Source: CAYPFY01 sp964410105 (GTDB lineage: Bacteria > Bacteroidota > Ignavibacteria > UBA10030 > SZUA-254). Taken from it: DNA of 64,000 nt. This document shows positions 44,101 to 52,894 of this stretch, piece by piece. The position numbers and the translations under genes are program-made. Below the pieces are notes generated by a model. It was not told the origin of the DNA and made no database searches. It was given only the letters and a program-made list of their open reading frames with translations. Positions within the stretch are counted from its first letter, which is position 1. Each line of letters opens with the position of its first letter. The DNA lies in the NCBI GenBank assembly GCA_964410105.1, contig CAYPFY010000010.1, forward strand, positions 62,001 through 126,000, in the 5' to 3' direction.

Positions 44101-44531
44101 CCGAGATCCCCGATCAGGAGGACAATCCGTCCAGAGGGTGGAGCAGCGTAAACATCCCACCACGCGAGCGACGCCGGGTTCCCGGGGTCGGACACAACGG
44201 TGGAAAAATTTCCCAGAGAGTCCCGAAAGAATTTCATGGTCAGATTGCCCTCCCCGACGGCGTAACCGCCGTCAGGTGCGAAAAACGAACAGGCATACAG
44301 GCTCAGCGCGGGCGAATCACGGACAACCTTCCATGTTGACCCGGCGTCTGACGAGCGAAGCACAGTCCCATGCGCACCCACGGCATAACGAAGCTCGCCT
44401 GTAGAGTCAGACTCGGCCGCCAGGCCGTATAAGCTCTGAATCGTCCCGCTTGGGACCGCCCGCCACCCGGTTTGAGAACAAGCCCGGCCGATCCCGAAAA
44501 GGACGAGGACAACGAGAAATCGTTTGATCAT
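41109..44531 (-). CDS. secreted YCF48/BNR-repeat protein with T9SS tail
   Basis: 1140 residues. Signal peptide (1-20). About twenty repeats of the type WAVGDSGIVLRTDDAGLHW and VGDNGTILETSTGG fill most of the chain, the pattern of photosystem II stability (YCF48-like) beta-propeller blades with Asp-box-like SSDGG motifs. An ASPM/SPD-like immunoglobulin segment (about 330-420: VGTVRRSALTIRNYGASPMV) splits two sets of blades. C-terminus: NFPNPFNPTTVIRYSVP...TRKMMVVR, the type IX sorting domain. No catalytic residues seen; probably a surface or matrix protein. Confidence 0.85.
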   Translation of the reverse strand: MIKRFLVVLVLFGIGRACSQTGWRAVPSGTIQSLYGLAAESDSTGELRYAVGAHGTVLRSSDAGSTWKVVRDSPALSLYACSFFAPDGGYAVGEGNLTMKFFRDSLGNFSTVVSDPGNPASLAWWDVYAAPPSGRIVLLIGDLGLIYQSTNSGATFSYVNSGTTMNLKNSCVRNLNSIYLVGDSGTILKGDIAHRWSRQTPPITRRTSNYYGISFPQGIDTYATGFIVGEKGMILRTTDDGTIWNVVVNTPSVTLRGVFFPGNTPGFPGGAGWAVGDSGIVLRTDDAGLHWVRQPSGTSSNLNRVLFTDSLHGLIVGDNGTILETSTGGRSEPLFSALPAYTYFGQVVVGTVRRSALTIRNYGASPMVISRIESQSNDFTMFPESSEIPPFGSREFAIIFSPSAVGQQGSLITIHDNASGSPHSVFGFGKGIRNAFRSGWRWLNPLPQGNYLRDIAFLNGKGIAAGEAGTVMTSTDNGSSWTILSEATGTTQTLAAVSLIDDEKFVVVGENGAILVSSDGGKHWVPGQSGTAANLSSVSFSDRSNGFVSGSGSLEFGDYGSIHHTSDGGNVWTQQFSSPDITISGIRSLDASTAVAVGFDVTRHGEILRTSNRGDSWVSVPLPLGTHGSSGTSLRTVSFADRHLGIAGGSGGLLLRTTNGGSTWSRLGSLGENIVKLSFIGPSAVCAFGESGGFYRSSDTGSTWTQGRVSTRTILFSGAMASPLRGFALSGYDILIHYPYFRSVPTFFQTSDGGNVWSEFPGTVTLRDLRSISFEDALHGMAVGDSGIVLYTSDGGVNWTPQLHGTLLESAGIPLVGVSFPRADTATAVGGYGTIIHTTDGGLHWAAQVSGTRSRLSGTAFSDSYHGICVGAAGALLRTTDGGLNWFDESGAVSSNLNAVAYGSADHVVVVGDLGVVLVSSDGGRLWFQPSNVGTTAALLSVALAGETITAVSRSGTLVQSSDGGISWDVKDAGTNGSLNGISYLGRQGVIVGDGGIVLKSSDAGYTWSAQASGTLFSLLGCVIHDPLSATIVGTDGAILQTHTGGLWIGNTPRDYALEQNFPNPFNPTTVIRYSVPTDAVISLRIYDLLGRELATLAEGSVPAGTYDAQWRADHVSSGVYFYRLRAGGFVSTRKMMVVR

Positions 44532-44541
44532 CCGATGATGC

Positions 44542-47500
44542 TCATTTCAGAAGGAAAAGTTTCTTCGTCTGAACGAAATTCGTTGCTCTCCCCTCACTCG
44601 TGACAGCGAGGCGGTAAAAATAAACTCCGCTCGAGAGCGGCCCGGCGTCCCACCGAACATCATAGGATCCCGCGGGTTTCAGATCCCGGACCAGGAAGGC
44701 GACATTTCGGCCGAGAAGGTCATAGACCGCCAGCTCGATCATGCCCGGGTGAGCCAGATCAAATTTAATGTGAGTCGATGGATTGAAGGGGTTCGGATAC
44801 GCATCGTAGAGCCGGAACTCGCCGGGGATGGACAATGCATCGCCGGACGCGATGGTTGGAAATTCATGAAATTCGTTGAGAACATTCGTCAGCAGAGATC
44901 GGGCGCTTGAAGAGTCGAGATAATACAGCGGGAAGCTCATGTATAACGCATGGACGGATGAATCGCGTGCACGGAGTCCGACCGGTTTTCCCTCTGCAAG
45001 GGAATCGAGCGGGTCCGAACGATACGTATACACGACCTGGGCGGGGAGCGCGCTCGGAAAACGCTCGATGAAATCGAGACCATTTCCCGTTAAAGCCAGA
45101 ACCCTCGATGAATCTATCCTCACGTCGGGAAAACCCTCCATACCATAGGCGCCGGCGAAGTTCGCTGCCGGGCTTACCTCATCGAGAAGGGAGATTCCGA
45201 AGTAATCGGCCAGAAACGGGTACCAGCCCGATGGCGAAGACGTGGGCATCCGTCTTCCCATCACGAGCAGCTTTCCTCCTCCGAGGAGGTATCCCTTAAG
45301 CCCCAATGGATAATATTGGGGAATTGTAAACGAATACTCGCCCTCCTGAAGCCAGAGTACTGTCGAATAGGAAGATAAATAATCAACATCCGGCTGTCGG
45401 TCGATTTTATACTGGTGAGCCCTGTCATGGGGGTATCCTGAAATGGCCTGCTCGTAGTATAAGTCCGACAACGCTGTCGGCGGCACCAACATGAGAATCC
45501 CCTGATGGCGCGCCGTTGTCCTTTCGGAGATCAGGGTAGAATGGTCGCTCACGGCATCGGTCGTGTCGACCGCCTCGACATAGTAGGTGTATGACCGACT
45601 CCCTCCCCCAACGGAATCGACATAGTCGGATTTTTTCCAGATGGACGAGTTGAGCTTCACGGTGGTCGACGAATCACTCCTGTAGACGTTATACCCCTTC
45701 AAATCTCCCTCGGGGTTAGGAGTCCACGCCAGGTGGAGAAGAGAGTTTCCCGGACCTATGACGAATCCTGACGGCGCCGCCGGAGGCTTTAGTCTTCCCT
45801 TGACTTCAACGGAGGGAACGCTTTCATAACCCTGGCGCCCAAGAGCGGAAATTTTGTACGAATATACGCGATTCCCCCACACGGCGGTATCCACGAAGCT
45901 CGAGTCGCTGATGGGAGCGGGATTCAACTTCCGGAATAACGAGTCGTCCGATGTTCTCCGGTACACATTATATCCGGAAACATAGCCGTCGGTGCTCATG
46001 GTCCAGCGTATGAGGATGTCTACCTGACGGCCCGTGGCACTCAAAGCGGGGGGAGCATCGGGAAAGACGGTGGTCTCATCCGACAGGGCGCTGCGATTCC
46101 CTCGCGTGTCGACCGCCCGGACTGCGAAGTACCTTCCGGACGAACTCGGAAAGGAAACGGACGTCGACATCGTCGTCACCGAATCAGTGTATCGTCGGGA
46201 AGAATCGCCGCGATAAACGATATACGAGGCGACATTGCCCCACGGGGATCGTTCGAGGGGCGGCCATGACACGACCAACGGCCCTGATCCTCCAGGATCC
46301 CGGAGGTGCGCATCCGGCATGATGAATCCACGGCGCTCGTAAATCCGGTGAGCGCGGCGTGCATTATTGAGCATATCGTGAATCGTGCGGCCGGCAACGT
46401 AGGCATAAACTTGTCGCAATGTATCCCCCGGTGAAATCACGGGATATGGCCCCGCACTCACGAAGAGCCTCGTATCAGAGAGTCTGAGGGAATCCTGGTT
46501 CGGCCTTATCAGTTCCATGGGAAATGCAGCACCGCTCAAAAGCGAATACAAACCGGTGTCACCCACAACCGGCGGGTCGCTGCCGTAGTCGAGCCAGCGG
46601 AAAATGAATTTCAAAGAATCAATCGGACGGCCAAGATCGAGAACGGTGATCCCAAGGGGGGTCGAGCCGGTGTCGATGGGATTACTGATATAGGCCGTCC
46701 TCGTCGCGGAATCATACGCAGCGTAATTGTGCTGATAGTACCTGGTGATATCGACCGGTCCCACATCCATGTCGGCGAAGTAGGCTCCATAGGCATCCCG
46801 GATTACATAACGTCCCGTGTCAACGTAGTCATACTCCAGAAACGTCAAGGCATCGGCGCTCGGATATTTCCAGGCAAACGACTTCTGGATAAGCTCAACC
46901 CCCATGGGGACGTGGCCTGGTATAAATGGGCTGCTAAAGATGTCACTTGCTGTGCAGGAGAGGTCCCTATCCGATATCGACCCAAAATCTTCGTCGACAT
47001 GCGGCTCACCGTGATCGGGAACCCCGTTTCGTTCGGTATAGAAATCCTTGTCGGATTTCAGGGGATACATACCAGCGGCATTTGGGTGGCATTTATCGGT
47101 GGACGCAGGCTCATAATTATCCTGGGCAGGGTCCGGGTTTGAGAGGGAATCATACGGGGTCCCGTCGCAGCTTGCTTCGAGTGAGTCCGGCAGCCCGTCC
47201 TCACCGACGTCGTCTGTGACTGGGTTCCAGTCGCCGTCATTGTCGAGACCGTCCAGAGGATCCTCGTCCACGCGAAGGTCTCCGTCATCATCGACACCGG
47301 CTCTATTGGTGGAGGCGTTGTGGTTGTAGTAGAATCCGGACCACCCATAGTCGTCAAACGGAGGATTGCCGACGGCCGTCCTCCAGAAATGTGCGCGCCG
47401 GAAGTGCCTCACTTCCGGAAGGAACTCTCCTCCGTTCGACAGATTGAATCCCTCATCGACTCTCCGGACGCCGTTGGCGATGCCCGCGAGCATGGGTCCA

Positions 47501-47790
47501 CCGCCAAAGAGGTGCTCAACGTTTGAGCCGGCGGGATAGTCGAGTCCGACGTGGGGTTCCAGCGGAATCTGAGATCCCGCAGATGCATCCCAGGCGGAAA
47601 GCCCTGCGGCCATCTGGTTGCTCAGCCAAACCCGAAGGTTAAACCCCTGTATTTCACGCACCACGAAAGAGAGGGCAGAGCCAGTCAGCTTGGAGGCGTT
47701 TCTAGGGGAAGGCTTGTTTTCTCGCGATTCAAGCCGGAGTGGTAAGAAGCAAAGCAGACATGAGAGGATGAGGAGTTTCGAACGAATCAT
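44542..47790 (-). CDS. large secreted FN3-domain protein with T9SS tail
   Basis: 1082 residues. Signal peptide (1-22). An Asp-rich calcium-binding stretch near residues 145-200 (VDDDGDLRVDEDPLDGLDN) resembles thrombospondin type 3 repeats. At least two fibronectin type III domains lie at about 490-770 (LSATGRQVDILIRWTMSTDG, FVIGPGNSLLHLAWTPNPEG). A C-terminal globular region precedes AYPNPFNPSTHIKFDLAHPG and the final KKLFLLK, the type IX sorting domain. Likely adhesin or matrix protein. It ends 10 bases before the YCF48 gene, so they are cotranscribed. Confidence 0.82.
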   Translation of the reverse strand: MIRSKLLILSCLLCFLPLRLESRENKPSPRNASKLTGSALSFVVREIQGFNLRVWLSNQMAAGLSAWDASAGSQIPLEPHVGLDYPAGSNVEHLFGGGPMLAGIANGVRRVDEGFNLSNGGEFLPEVRHFRRAHFWRTAVGNPPFDDYGWSGFYYNHNASTNRAGVDDDGDLRVDEDPLDGLDNDGDWNPVTDDVGEDGLPDSLEASCDGTPYDSLSNPDPAQDNYEPASTDKCHPNAAGMYPLKSDKDFYTERNGVPDHGEPHVDEDFGSISDRDLSCTASDIFSSPFIPGHVPMGVELIQKSFAWKYPSADALTFLEYDYVDTGRYVIRDAYGAYFADMDVGPVDITRYYQHNYAAYDSATRTAYISNPIDTGSTPLGITVLDLGRPIDSLKFIFRWLDYGSDPPVVGDTGLYSLLSGAAFPMELIRPNQDSLRLSDTRLFVSAGPYPVISPGDTLRQVYAYVAGRTIHDMLNNARRAHRIYERRGFIMPDAHLRDPGGSGPLVVSWPPLERSPWGNVASYIVYRGDSSRRYTDSVTTMSTSVSFPSSSGRYFAVRAVDTRGNRSALSDETTVFPDAPPALSATGRQVDILIRWTMSTDGYVSGYNVYRRTSDDSLFRKLNPAPISDSSFVDTAVWGNRVYSYKISALGRQGYESVPSVEVKGRLKPPAAPSGFVIGPGNSLLHLAWTPNPEGDLKGYNVYRSDSSTTVKLNSSIWKKSDYVDSVGGGSRSYTYYVEAVDTTDAVSDHSTLISERTTARHQGILMLVPPTALSDLYYEQAISGYPHDRAHQYKIDRQPDVDYLSSYSTVLWLQEGEYSFTIPQYYPLGLKGYLLGGGKLLVMGRRMPTSSPSGWYPFLADYFGISLLDEVSPAANFAGAYGMEGFPDVRIDSSRVLALTGNGLDFIERFPSALPAQVVYTYRSDPLDSLAEGKPVGLRARDSSVHALYMSFPLYYLDSSSARSLLTNVLNEFHEFPTIASGDALSIPGEFRLYDAYPNPFNPSTHIKFDLAHPGMIELAVYDLLGRNVAFLVRDLKPAGSYDVRWDAGPLSSGVYFYRLAVTSEGRATNFVQTKKLFLLK

Positions 47791-47883
47791 CCTGTTCCAC
47801 CCTTGCTCGTTTTTGACTAAAACCGCCGCGAGCTCACCGCGCCGACAATTGACGGATCAGCCGGGGTCTGCGATCATTCGATC

Positions 47884-50800
47884 TCATCGTACGAGCATCA
47901 TCTTTCGAATCTCGGAAAAATCTCCCGCGCGCATTTTGTAGAAATATACTCCGCTCGCCAAACCTCCCGCATCCCACGTCACCCTGAAAGTCCCCGGGGC
48001 TTTTGTGTCTTCGAGAAGGCTCGCAACCTCGCGACCCAGCACGTCATAGACCTTCAGCGAAACGGGTCCCTGTTTTGCGACCTGAAACTCGAACGATGTC
48101 GTCGGGTTGAACGGGTTCGGATAATTCTGCGAGAGGGAGAAGTGTGAAGGGAGAGTATGGCCTATCTCCCTGATGTCGAGAACGATGGGGTCGGCGCCGC
48201 CGGCCTCGGTATACCGCGCGCCGAATTCCTGGAGGTAAAGATTGGCGATGCGGTTATTCTGGATGATGAGAGTATTCTCGTCGTTGGAATTCTCGGCGCT
48301 GCTCGACCAGTTATGCGAGCCGGTGATGAGCCATTGAGTCCCCCCGGTCTGCGCGCCGTCGATCACGGCATACTTATGGTGGAGCAGTCCCGTGCTAAAA
48401 CCCTTGAGGTGAATATCGGTGCCGGCGGACTGCAGATAGGCGAATTGATTCCCTGTATCGGTATTATTGTCGAGAACAACGCGCACCTTCCTTCCCCTAT
48501 TCTTCAGAGCGAGGAGCGTGTCGGCCAGATCCTTCCGGGTAAAGGTGAGCAGCGCGACGCAGACCGAGCCCTGAGCCCGCGAGAGCGCCGAGGCAATCTT
48601 TGAGGTCGTGCGGTCGCTCGGGGAGAAATAGGACTCAACCGGGTGGCCGTTGATGATGAACTTATGGGGGGTGATATTCACTTTCCTGGCGCCGAAGCGG
48701 GTCGTCGACGCATTGGGCGTGAGAGTCGTGCTACCCCACATCTCGTTGAATTCAACTGAATATGCGCCGGCCAGCGACACATCCTGGATTTCGATGGAAT
48801 TCTGATGATCGCTGTTGGTCCCCGGGTCGCTCGGATTCCAGGAACCGGTCCAGACCCATACGCTCTCGGGGGCACCGCCGTGGTAGTCGATGACGGCGAA
48901 CTTGTTGTGCATCAAGCCGACGCCGCCATTTGTGGCGTCGAACTGGTCGGAGATCACGGGCACGCCGCTGTTGGACAGGGTGATGAAGGGCGCGTTGGAG
49001 CTGTTATCCTGCTCGCAGACCACCCTCACCTGGACCCCCCTGTTTTTTGCCGCGACGAGCGCGCTCGCAACGGCCGCCCCGGGCGAGCTGCTCAGGTTAT
49101 AGAAAGCGGCATCGATGGAATAGCGGGCCGCATTGATGCGCGCAATAAGCCTGTTCGTGAGATCCTGGTTTCCGAGAGCTGCCTCTCCGGAAGAGAGGGC
49201 AGTATTGACATCGAAATTAAAGTAAACATTCATCTGGCCGGTCGAGCCGACGGGCGACACTGTGCTCACGACGAGATTGGCTGCGAAACTCGTATCGGTC
49301 CCGCTCGAGGAGAATGCCCGGACATTGTAGATTGTCCCCGGGTCGAGTCCGGCGAGATCGATCGAATGGCTCGTCGCGGGAGAGTCCGTAGGGCTGACGA
49401 TCCCGAGTTCGTACGCTGTAGTCTTCCCGAGCCAGAGCCTCGTTGTGCCGGGGTTGAGCGTCGTCCAGCTGATCGTCATCGACGTTCTGTCAAGATTGCT
49501 TTCGGTCGGGAATGACGAAATGACTGGCCCGGATGAGAGGATATCAGAGGTCGATCGGGGCATGACCTGATATCCGCCGATATAGGGGGAAGCATTCTTG
49601 AATTGCGACACGACGCCGATGACATCGAACGAGCTCTGGGGCGCGGGGGCGTTGGCAAAATTTACCCCGTTATCCACGCGCACATCCACCTGTCCCGATG
49701 CATCGTTGAGCCGGTAGTTCGTGCCCGATCCGGAAACCGCCCATGTCGCGATGGGCGATCCTGTCATATCGGTCACCGTGACGCCATTCATCCGGATGAG
49801 CAAGCCTTCGTACTGTTCAACACCTCCTGCGCCGTCGGCTGCGACCTCGCCCGCCGTCACAATGAGGGGATCGACCTGGTTCCCGCTGCTGACGATCGAG
49901 TGGACGACGGGATTGACGATCTCCGAAAGCCCGTTGAAAGGCTGAACCAGGCCGGAGACGAGCACTTCATCACCCACCTGGACTGCCGTCGAGAAGGACG
50001 AGCCAAAGATTGCGAAGCCCGCGGAATTATCCTGGATATAGGAGGGTCCTCCGAATTCGTTGGCGACGGTCACGACACCTCTGACAGTAACGAGCTGATT
50101 GACTTTGAGCGGGACTCCGTTGGCGTCGTTCTCTTTGACGACGGCGATCGCAAGAGGCGAGCCGTAGATGAAGACGGCCGGCTGCACAGCGATCGGATAG
50201 ACGGAATCAGCGGACGCGCCGGTTCGGACATTAAATGTGAAATTGGCCGTCGAGTCGGCCGGAGTGAGATTAGTGAACTGCGCATGCAGCGTGTCCCCCT
50301 GGACGAGGGTCATGTTCGAAACATTGATCGTATCGCCCGCGATCGAGCCCACGGGCGACCCGCCTCCGGAGAGGAGGAGATCGGCGGCGGAATCAGTCCA
50401 GCTCCACGTTGCGGGAATGATCACGCGCGCATTCCGGATCGTGTCCGATGGCGCGCCCGCGATGTTGACGATGAGCGAATGGCTGGCGCCGCCGGAGAGA
50501 GTTGAAGGTGTGAAGGAAGCCGAGCCTTTTCCCACCCCTCCCCCGCCTGAGGTGGCATCCGTCTCCTGCCCAGCGCTGACGAGCCAGGGGCCGGGGAAGC
50601 TCTCGAAGCGGGTTCCATCGTCATTAAATGTTACAAGCGAATCTATCAGCCCGGCAGGGACGGCAATCTTGAAGCCGCCAGCGCTGTAGGAATAACCCTC
50701 GGTGACCGCGTTGTCCTCAGTTCTATAGGTGCCGACCGAGGCGCCGCCGGCATAGGCGACTATCCCCTTGTTAACTGACGAGCTCGACGTACGGACAAGC

Positions 50801-51261
50801 CAGCCTCCGTTCCCGGCTCCTGTCATATTGAGCACCGAAAAATTTACGGCCGCCGTCGTGAGCCTGGTTGTTGTCGCGCCGACCTTCGCGGCCCTTACCG
50901 AACCGCTTGTTCCGAGGGCATCGTTGTGTTTGGCATAGATCCATCCCGACCAATTCCCGCTTCCGTCGATAGTGGCGACAGGCTGGTTTGCGCTCGAGAA
51001 GGTTGTCGTGTTGCTCCACACTCCGGTGGCGCTCCACATAAATTCATTGTTGGTGCTTGAATAGACTTTTAAATAGGCTTGCCCGTTGGCATTGGCCGTC
51101 CAGCCCGTAATCTGAACGAAAACCGAGTAGGGGAAGCCGGTCGTTCCCGATCCGCCTGCCCCCGCGATCGACGTAGGGATTCTCACTGCGGTGATCGAAC
51201 CCTGGGCCAGGGCTAAGGCGGAGACAAGAAGAAGGAGCGTAAGAATAGCAAGAGTTTTCAT
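47884..51261 (-). CDS. secreted phospholipase D-fold nuclease-like protein with T9SS tail
   Basis: 1125 residues. Signal peptide (1-19), an N-terminal beta domain, an OB-like domain (about 365-490: LVTVRGVVTVANEFGG), an FN3-like domain (about 590-665) and a twin PLD domain with two intact HxKxxxxD motifs: HNKFAVID (His785, Lys787, Asp792) and HHKYAVID (His961, Lys963, Asp968), each followed by TGSWN/TGSHNW. Such enzymes cut nucleic acids or phospholipids. C-terminus: NYPNPFNPTTSFEFQVA... RKMMLVR. The likely site of action is outside the cell. An AAAGGA ribosome binding site precedes ATG 51261. Confidence 0.88.
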   Translation of the reverse strand: MKTLAILTLLLLVSALALAQGSITAVRIPTSIAGAGGSGTTGFPYSVFVQITGWTANANGQAYLKVYSSTNNEFMWSATGVWSNTTTFSSANQPVATIDGSGNWSGWIYAKHNDALGTSGSVRAAKVGATTTRLTTAAVNFSVLNMTGAGNGGWLVRTSSSSVNKGIVAYAGGASVGTYRTEDNAVTEGYSYSAGGFKIAVPAGLIDSLVTFNDDGTRFESFPGPWLVSAGQETDATSGGGGVGKGSASFTPSTLSGGASHSLIVNIAGAPSDTIRNARVIIPATWSWTDSAADLLLSGGGSPVGSIAGDTINVSNMTLVQGDTLHAQFTNLTPADSTANFTFNVRTGASADSVYPIAVQPAVFIYGSPLAIAVVKENDANGVPLKVNQLVTVRGVVTVANEFGGPSYIQDNSAGFAIFGSSFSTAVQVGDEVLVSGLVQPFNGLSEIVNPVVHSIVSSGNQVDPLIVTAGEVAADGAGGVEQYEGLLIRMNGVTVTDMTGSPIATWAVSGSGTNYRLNDASGQVDVRVDNGVNFANAPAPQSSFDVIGVVSQFKNASPYIGGYQVMPRSTSDILSSGPVISSFPTESNLDRTSMTISWTTLNPGTTRLWLGKTTAYELGIVSPTDSPATSHSIDLAGLDPGTIYNVRAFSSSGTDTSFAANLVVSTVSPVGSTGQMNVYFNFDVNTALSSGEAALGNQDLTNRLIARINAARYSIDAAFYNLSSSPGAAVASALVAAKNRGVQVRVVCEQDNSSNAPFITLSNSGVPVISDQFDATNGGVGLMHNKFAVIDYHGGAPESVWVWTGSWNPSDPGTNSDHQNSIEIQDVSLAGAYSVEFNEMWGSTTLTPNASTTRFGARKVNITPHKFIINGHPVESYFSPSDRTTSKIASALSRAQGSVCVALLTFTRKDLADTLLALKNRGRKVRVVLDNNTDTGNQFAYLQSAGTDIHLKGFSTGLLHHKYAVIDGAQTGGTQWLITGSHNWSSSAENSNDENTLIIQNNRIANLYLQEFGARYTEAGGADPIVLDIREIGHTLPSHFSLSQNYPNPFNPTTSFEFQVAKQGPVSLKVYDVLGREVASLLEDTKAPGTFRVTWDAGGLASGVYFYKMRAGDFSEIRKMMLVR

Positions 51262-51408
51262 TCAAAAATCCTTTTCGATGTGCGACGACGACAATGATTG
51301 GAGGCTTCAGCGGGCAAGAGGGAGCAACTTCTCGTGAATGGTAATGCTGGAGCCAGTATAATCTAAGAAATTCCGATCGAATTCCAAGGGCAAATTTATT
51401 CGCTTTAC

Positions 51409-51437
51409 TTGATAAACAGAGGGTTTTTCAGTATACT
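51409..51437 (+). promoter_or_regulatory. promoter of the BNR-like secreted protein gene
   Basis: TTGATA (51409-51414), 17-base spacer, TATACT (51432-51437). The TTG could be mistaken for a start codon of the gene. Confidence 0.6.
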
Positions 51438-51468
51438 GGGGAGTCACTCAGGGCGTCGATCACCCGGT

Positions 51469-52893
51469 ATGTTTTCATTCTCTGCGCGCACCGCGGGCAA
51501 GGTCTTGTTCACACTGCTCCTGTGCGCCCTCCCCGTTTCAGCACTTGGCCAGGCAAGCTGCGCGATCACGTGGGAGAATCCCATTCGCCTCTCCTTCGAC
51601 TCCGTGCTCTCGGTCTCGCCCAAACTTGCCACAAGCGGCGACACGATCCACGTCATCTGGTATGGTATCGATACAATCGGGGGAATCTCCCATTCCGGTG
51701 TCGAATATGCCCGGAGCACGGATGGCGGGGTTTCTTTTTCGGGGGCTTTGACGATCGCATCAGGGTTCGATGCGTTCAATCGGGGCGTGATAGCCTGCTC
51801 CGGGAGTATCGTCTGCGTCGCCTACGACGGGGTTGCCGGCCCGGACGTAGGGACGGTTCTTGTCCGAAGCACGGACGCGGGGCAGACCTGGGATTCTCCG
51901 CGCTTGCTGCGGGCGAATTCAGACCCCCATTTAATGAGCGCGCTCGATACCTCGTTTTACATACAGTTTGCCGACCAGGCGACGAACAAATTCGGAACTC
52001 TCGGAAGCGGCGACGGGGGGCAAACGTGGACCGTACGTTCAACGAATGCTCCGCTTCTGAGCGGAATTCAGGCGGCAGCCGACGGATTGCACGGAGTAGG
52101 TGAATACGGGTTCGGGAGCCACCCCGAGTCCGGCCATTATGTGAGTTACGACCGGGGGGGCGTCTGGTTTGGTCCCGATCCTGTCTCCCGGGAGGACGGG
52201 GTTTCCTCCACTCTGCCGCAACTTTCTGTGAGCGAGGATGCAACGATTTTCGTCGTCTGGAACGATACGGGCGCGGTGAAGATGCGTCGGAGCGCGGGAT
52301 TCAACGAGGACGACGAATTGATCTGGGATCCGGAACTTGCGCTCTCGGAATCAGAGGGGGCAATTTTCTCTGAAATCGCAGCGGCAGGTCCGTTTGTCTG
52401 CGTGGCCTGGGACGTTAGTTTCGGCGGCAGGGCCGGGCTCCGGTTCCGTCCGAGCAACGACCGCGGCGAATCGTTTTGCCCCGCTGATACCCCCTCGGTG
52501 ACCGATAAGGCGACGGAGCCTTCGCTCAGGTTTTCCGGGCACCGGGCGCACCTGGCCTGGGCAGAGGACGTGGCCGGGAGCGGGGAGGTTTTCTACCGGA
52601 ACGGCTTGCTCAAGGAAGATCCGCGGCCCAAGTCGACGGCGCTCTATCAGAATTACCCGAACCCTTTCAACGGAGAAACGCACATCCGGTACGACCTTGA
52701 GGCTCCGTCCCATGTCTCCCTGCAGATTTATAACACGCTGGGTCAGCGCGTTCTCACCCTTGTCGATGAGTACCAGAATGCCGCGAAGTATGAAAGGGTA
52801 TTGCCGGCGAACTCCCTCCCCTCGGGGGTCTACTTCTACCGGCTCAGGACCAGCTTCCTGAGCGACGTCAAAAAACTCATTATCGTGCGGTAA
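51469..52893 (+). CDS. secreted BNR/sialidase-like repeat protein with T9SS tail
   Basis: 474 residues from ATG 51469. Signal peptide (about 1-27), then repeats with Asp-box motifs (YARSTDGGVSF, VRSTDAGQTW, LGSGDGGQTW, SYDRGGVWF) of a six-bladed propeller as in sialidase-like proteins. No catalytic Arg triad of true sialidases is evident, so enzyme activity is doubtful. C-terminus: NYPNPFNGETHIRYDLEAPS and KKLIIVR, the type IX sorting domain. The stop codon lies one base from that of the convergent kinase gene. Confidence 0.82.
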   Translation: MFSFSARTAGKVLFTLLLCALPVSALGQASCAITWENPIRLSFDSVLSVSPKLATSGDTIHVIWYGIDTIGGISHSGVEYARSTDGGVSFSGALTIASGFDAFNRGVIACSGSIVCVAYDGVAGPDVGTVLVRSTDAGQTWDSPRLLRANSDPHLMSALDTSFYIQFADQATNKFGTLGSGDGGQTWTVRSTNAPLLSGIQAAADGLHGVGEYGFGSHPESGHYVSYDRGGVWFGPDPVSREDGVSSTLPQLSVSEDATIFVVWNDTGAVKMRRSAGFNEDDELIWDPELALSESEGAIFSEIAAAGPFVCVAWDVSFGGRAGLRFRPSNDRGESFCPADTPSVTDKATEPSLRFSGHRAHLAWAEDVAGSGEVFYRNGLLKEDPRPKSTALYQNYPNPFNGETHIRYDLEAPSHVSLQIYNTLGQRVLTLVDEYQNAAKYERVLPANSLPSGVYFYRLRTSFLSDVKKLIIVR

Positions 52894-52894
52894 G

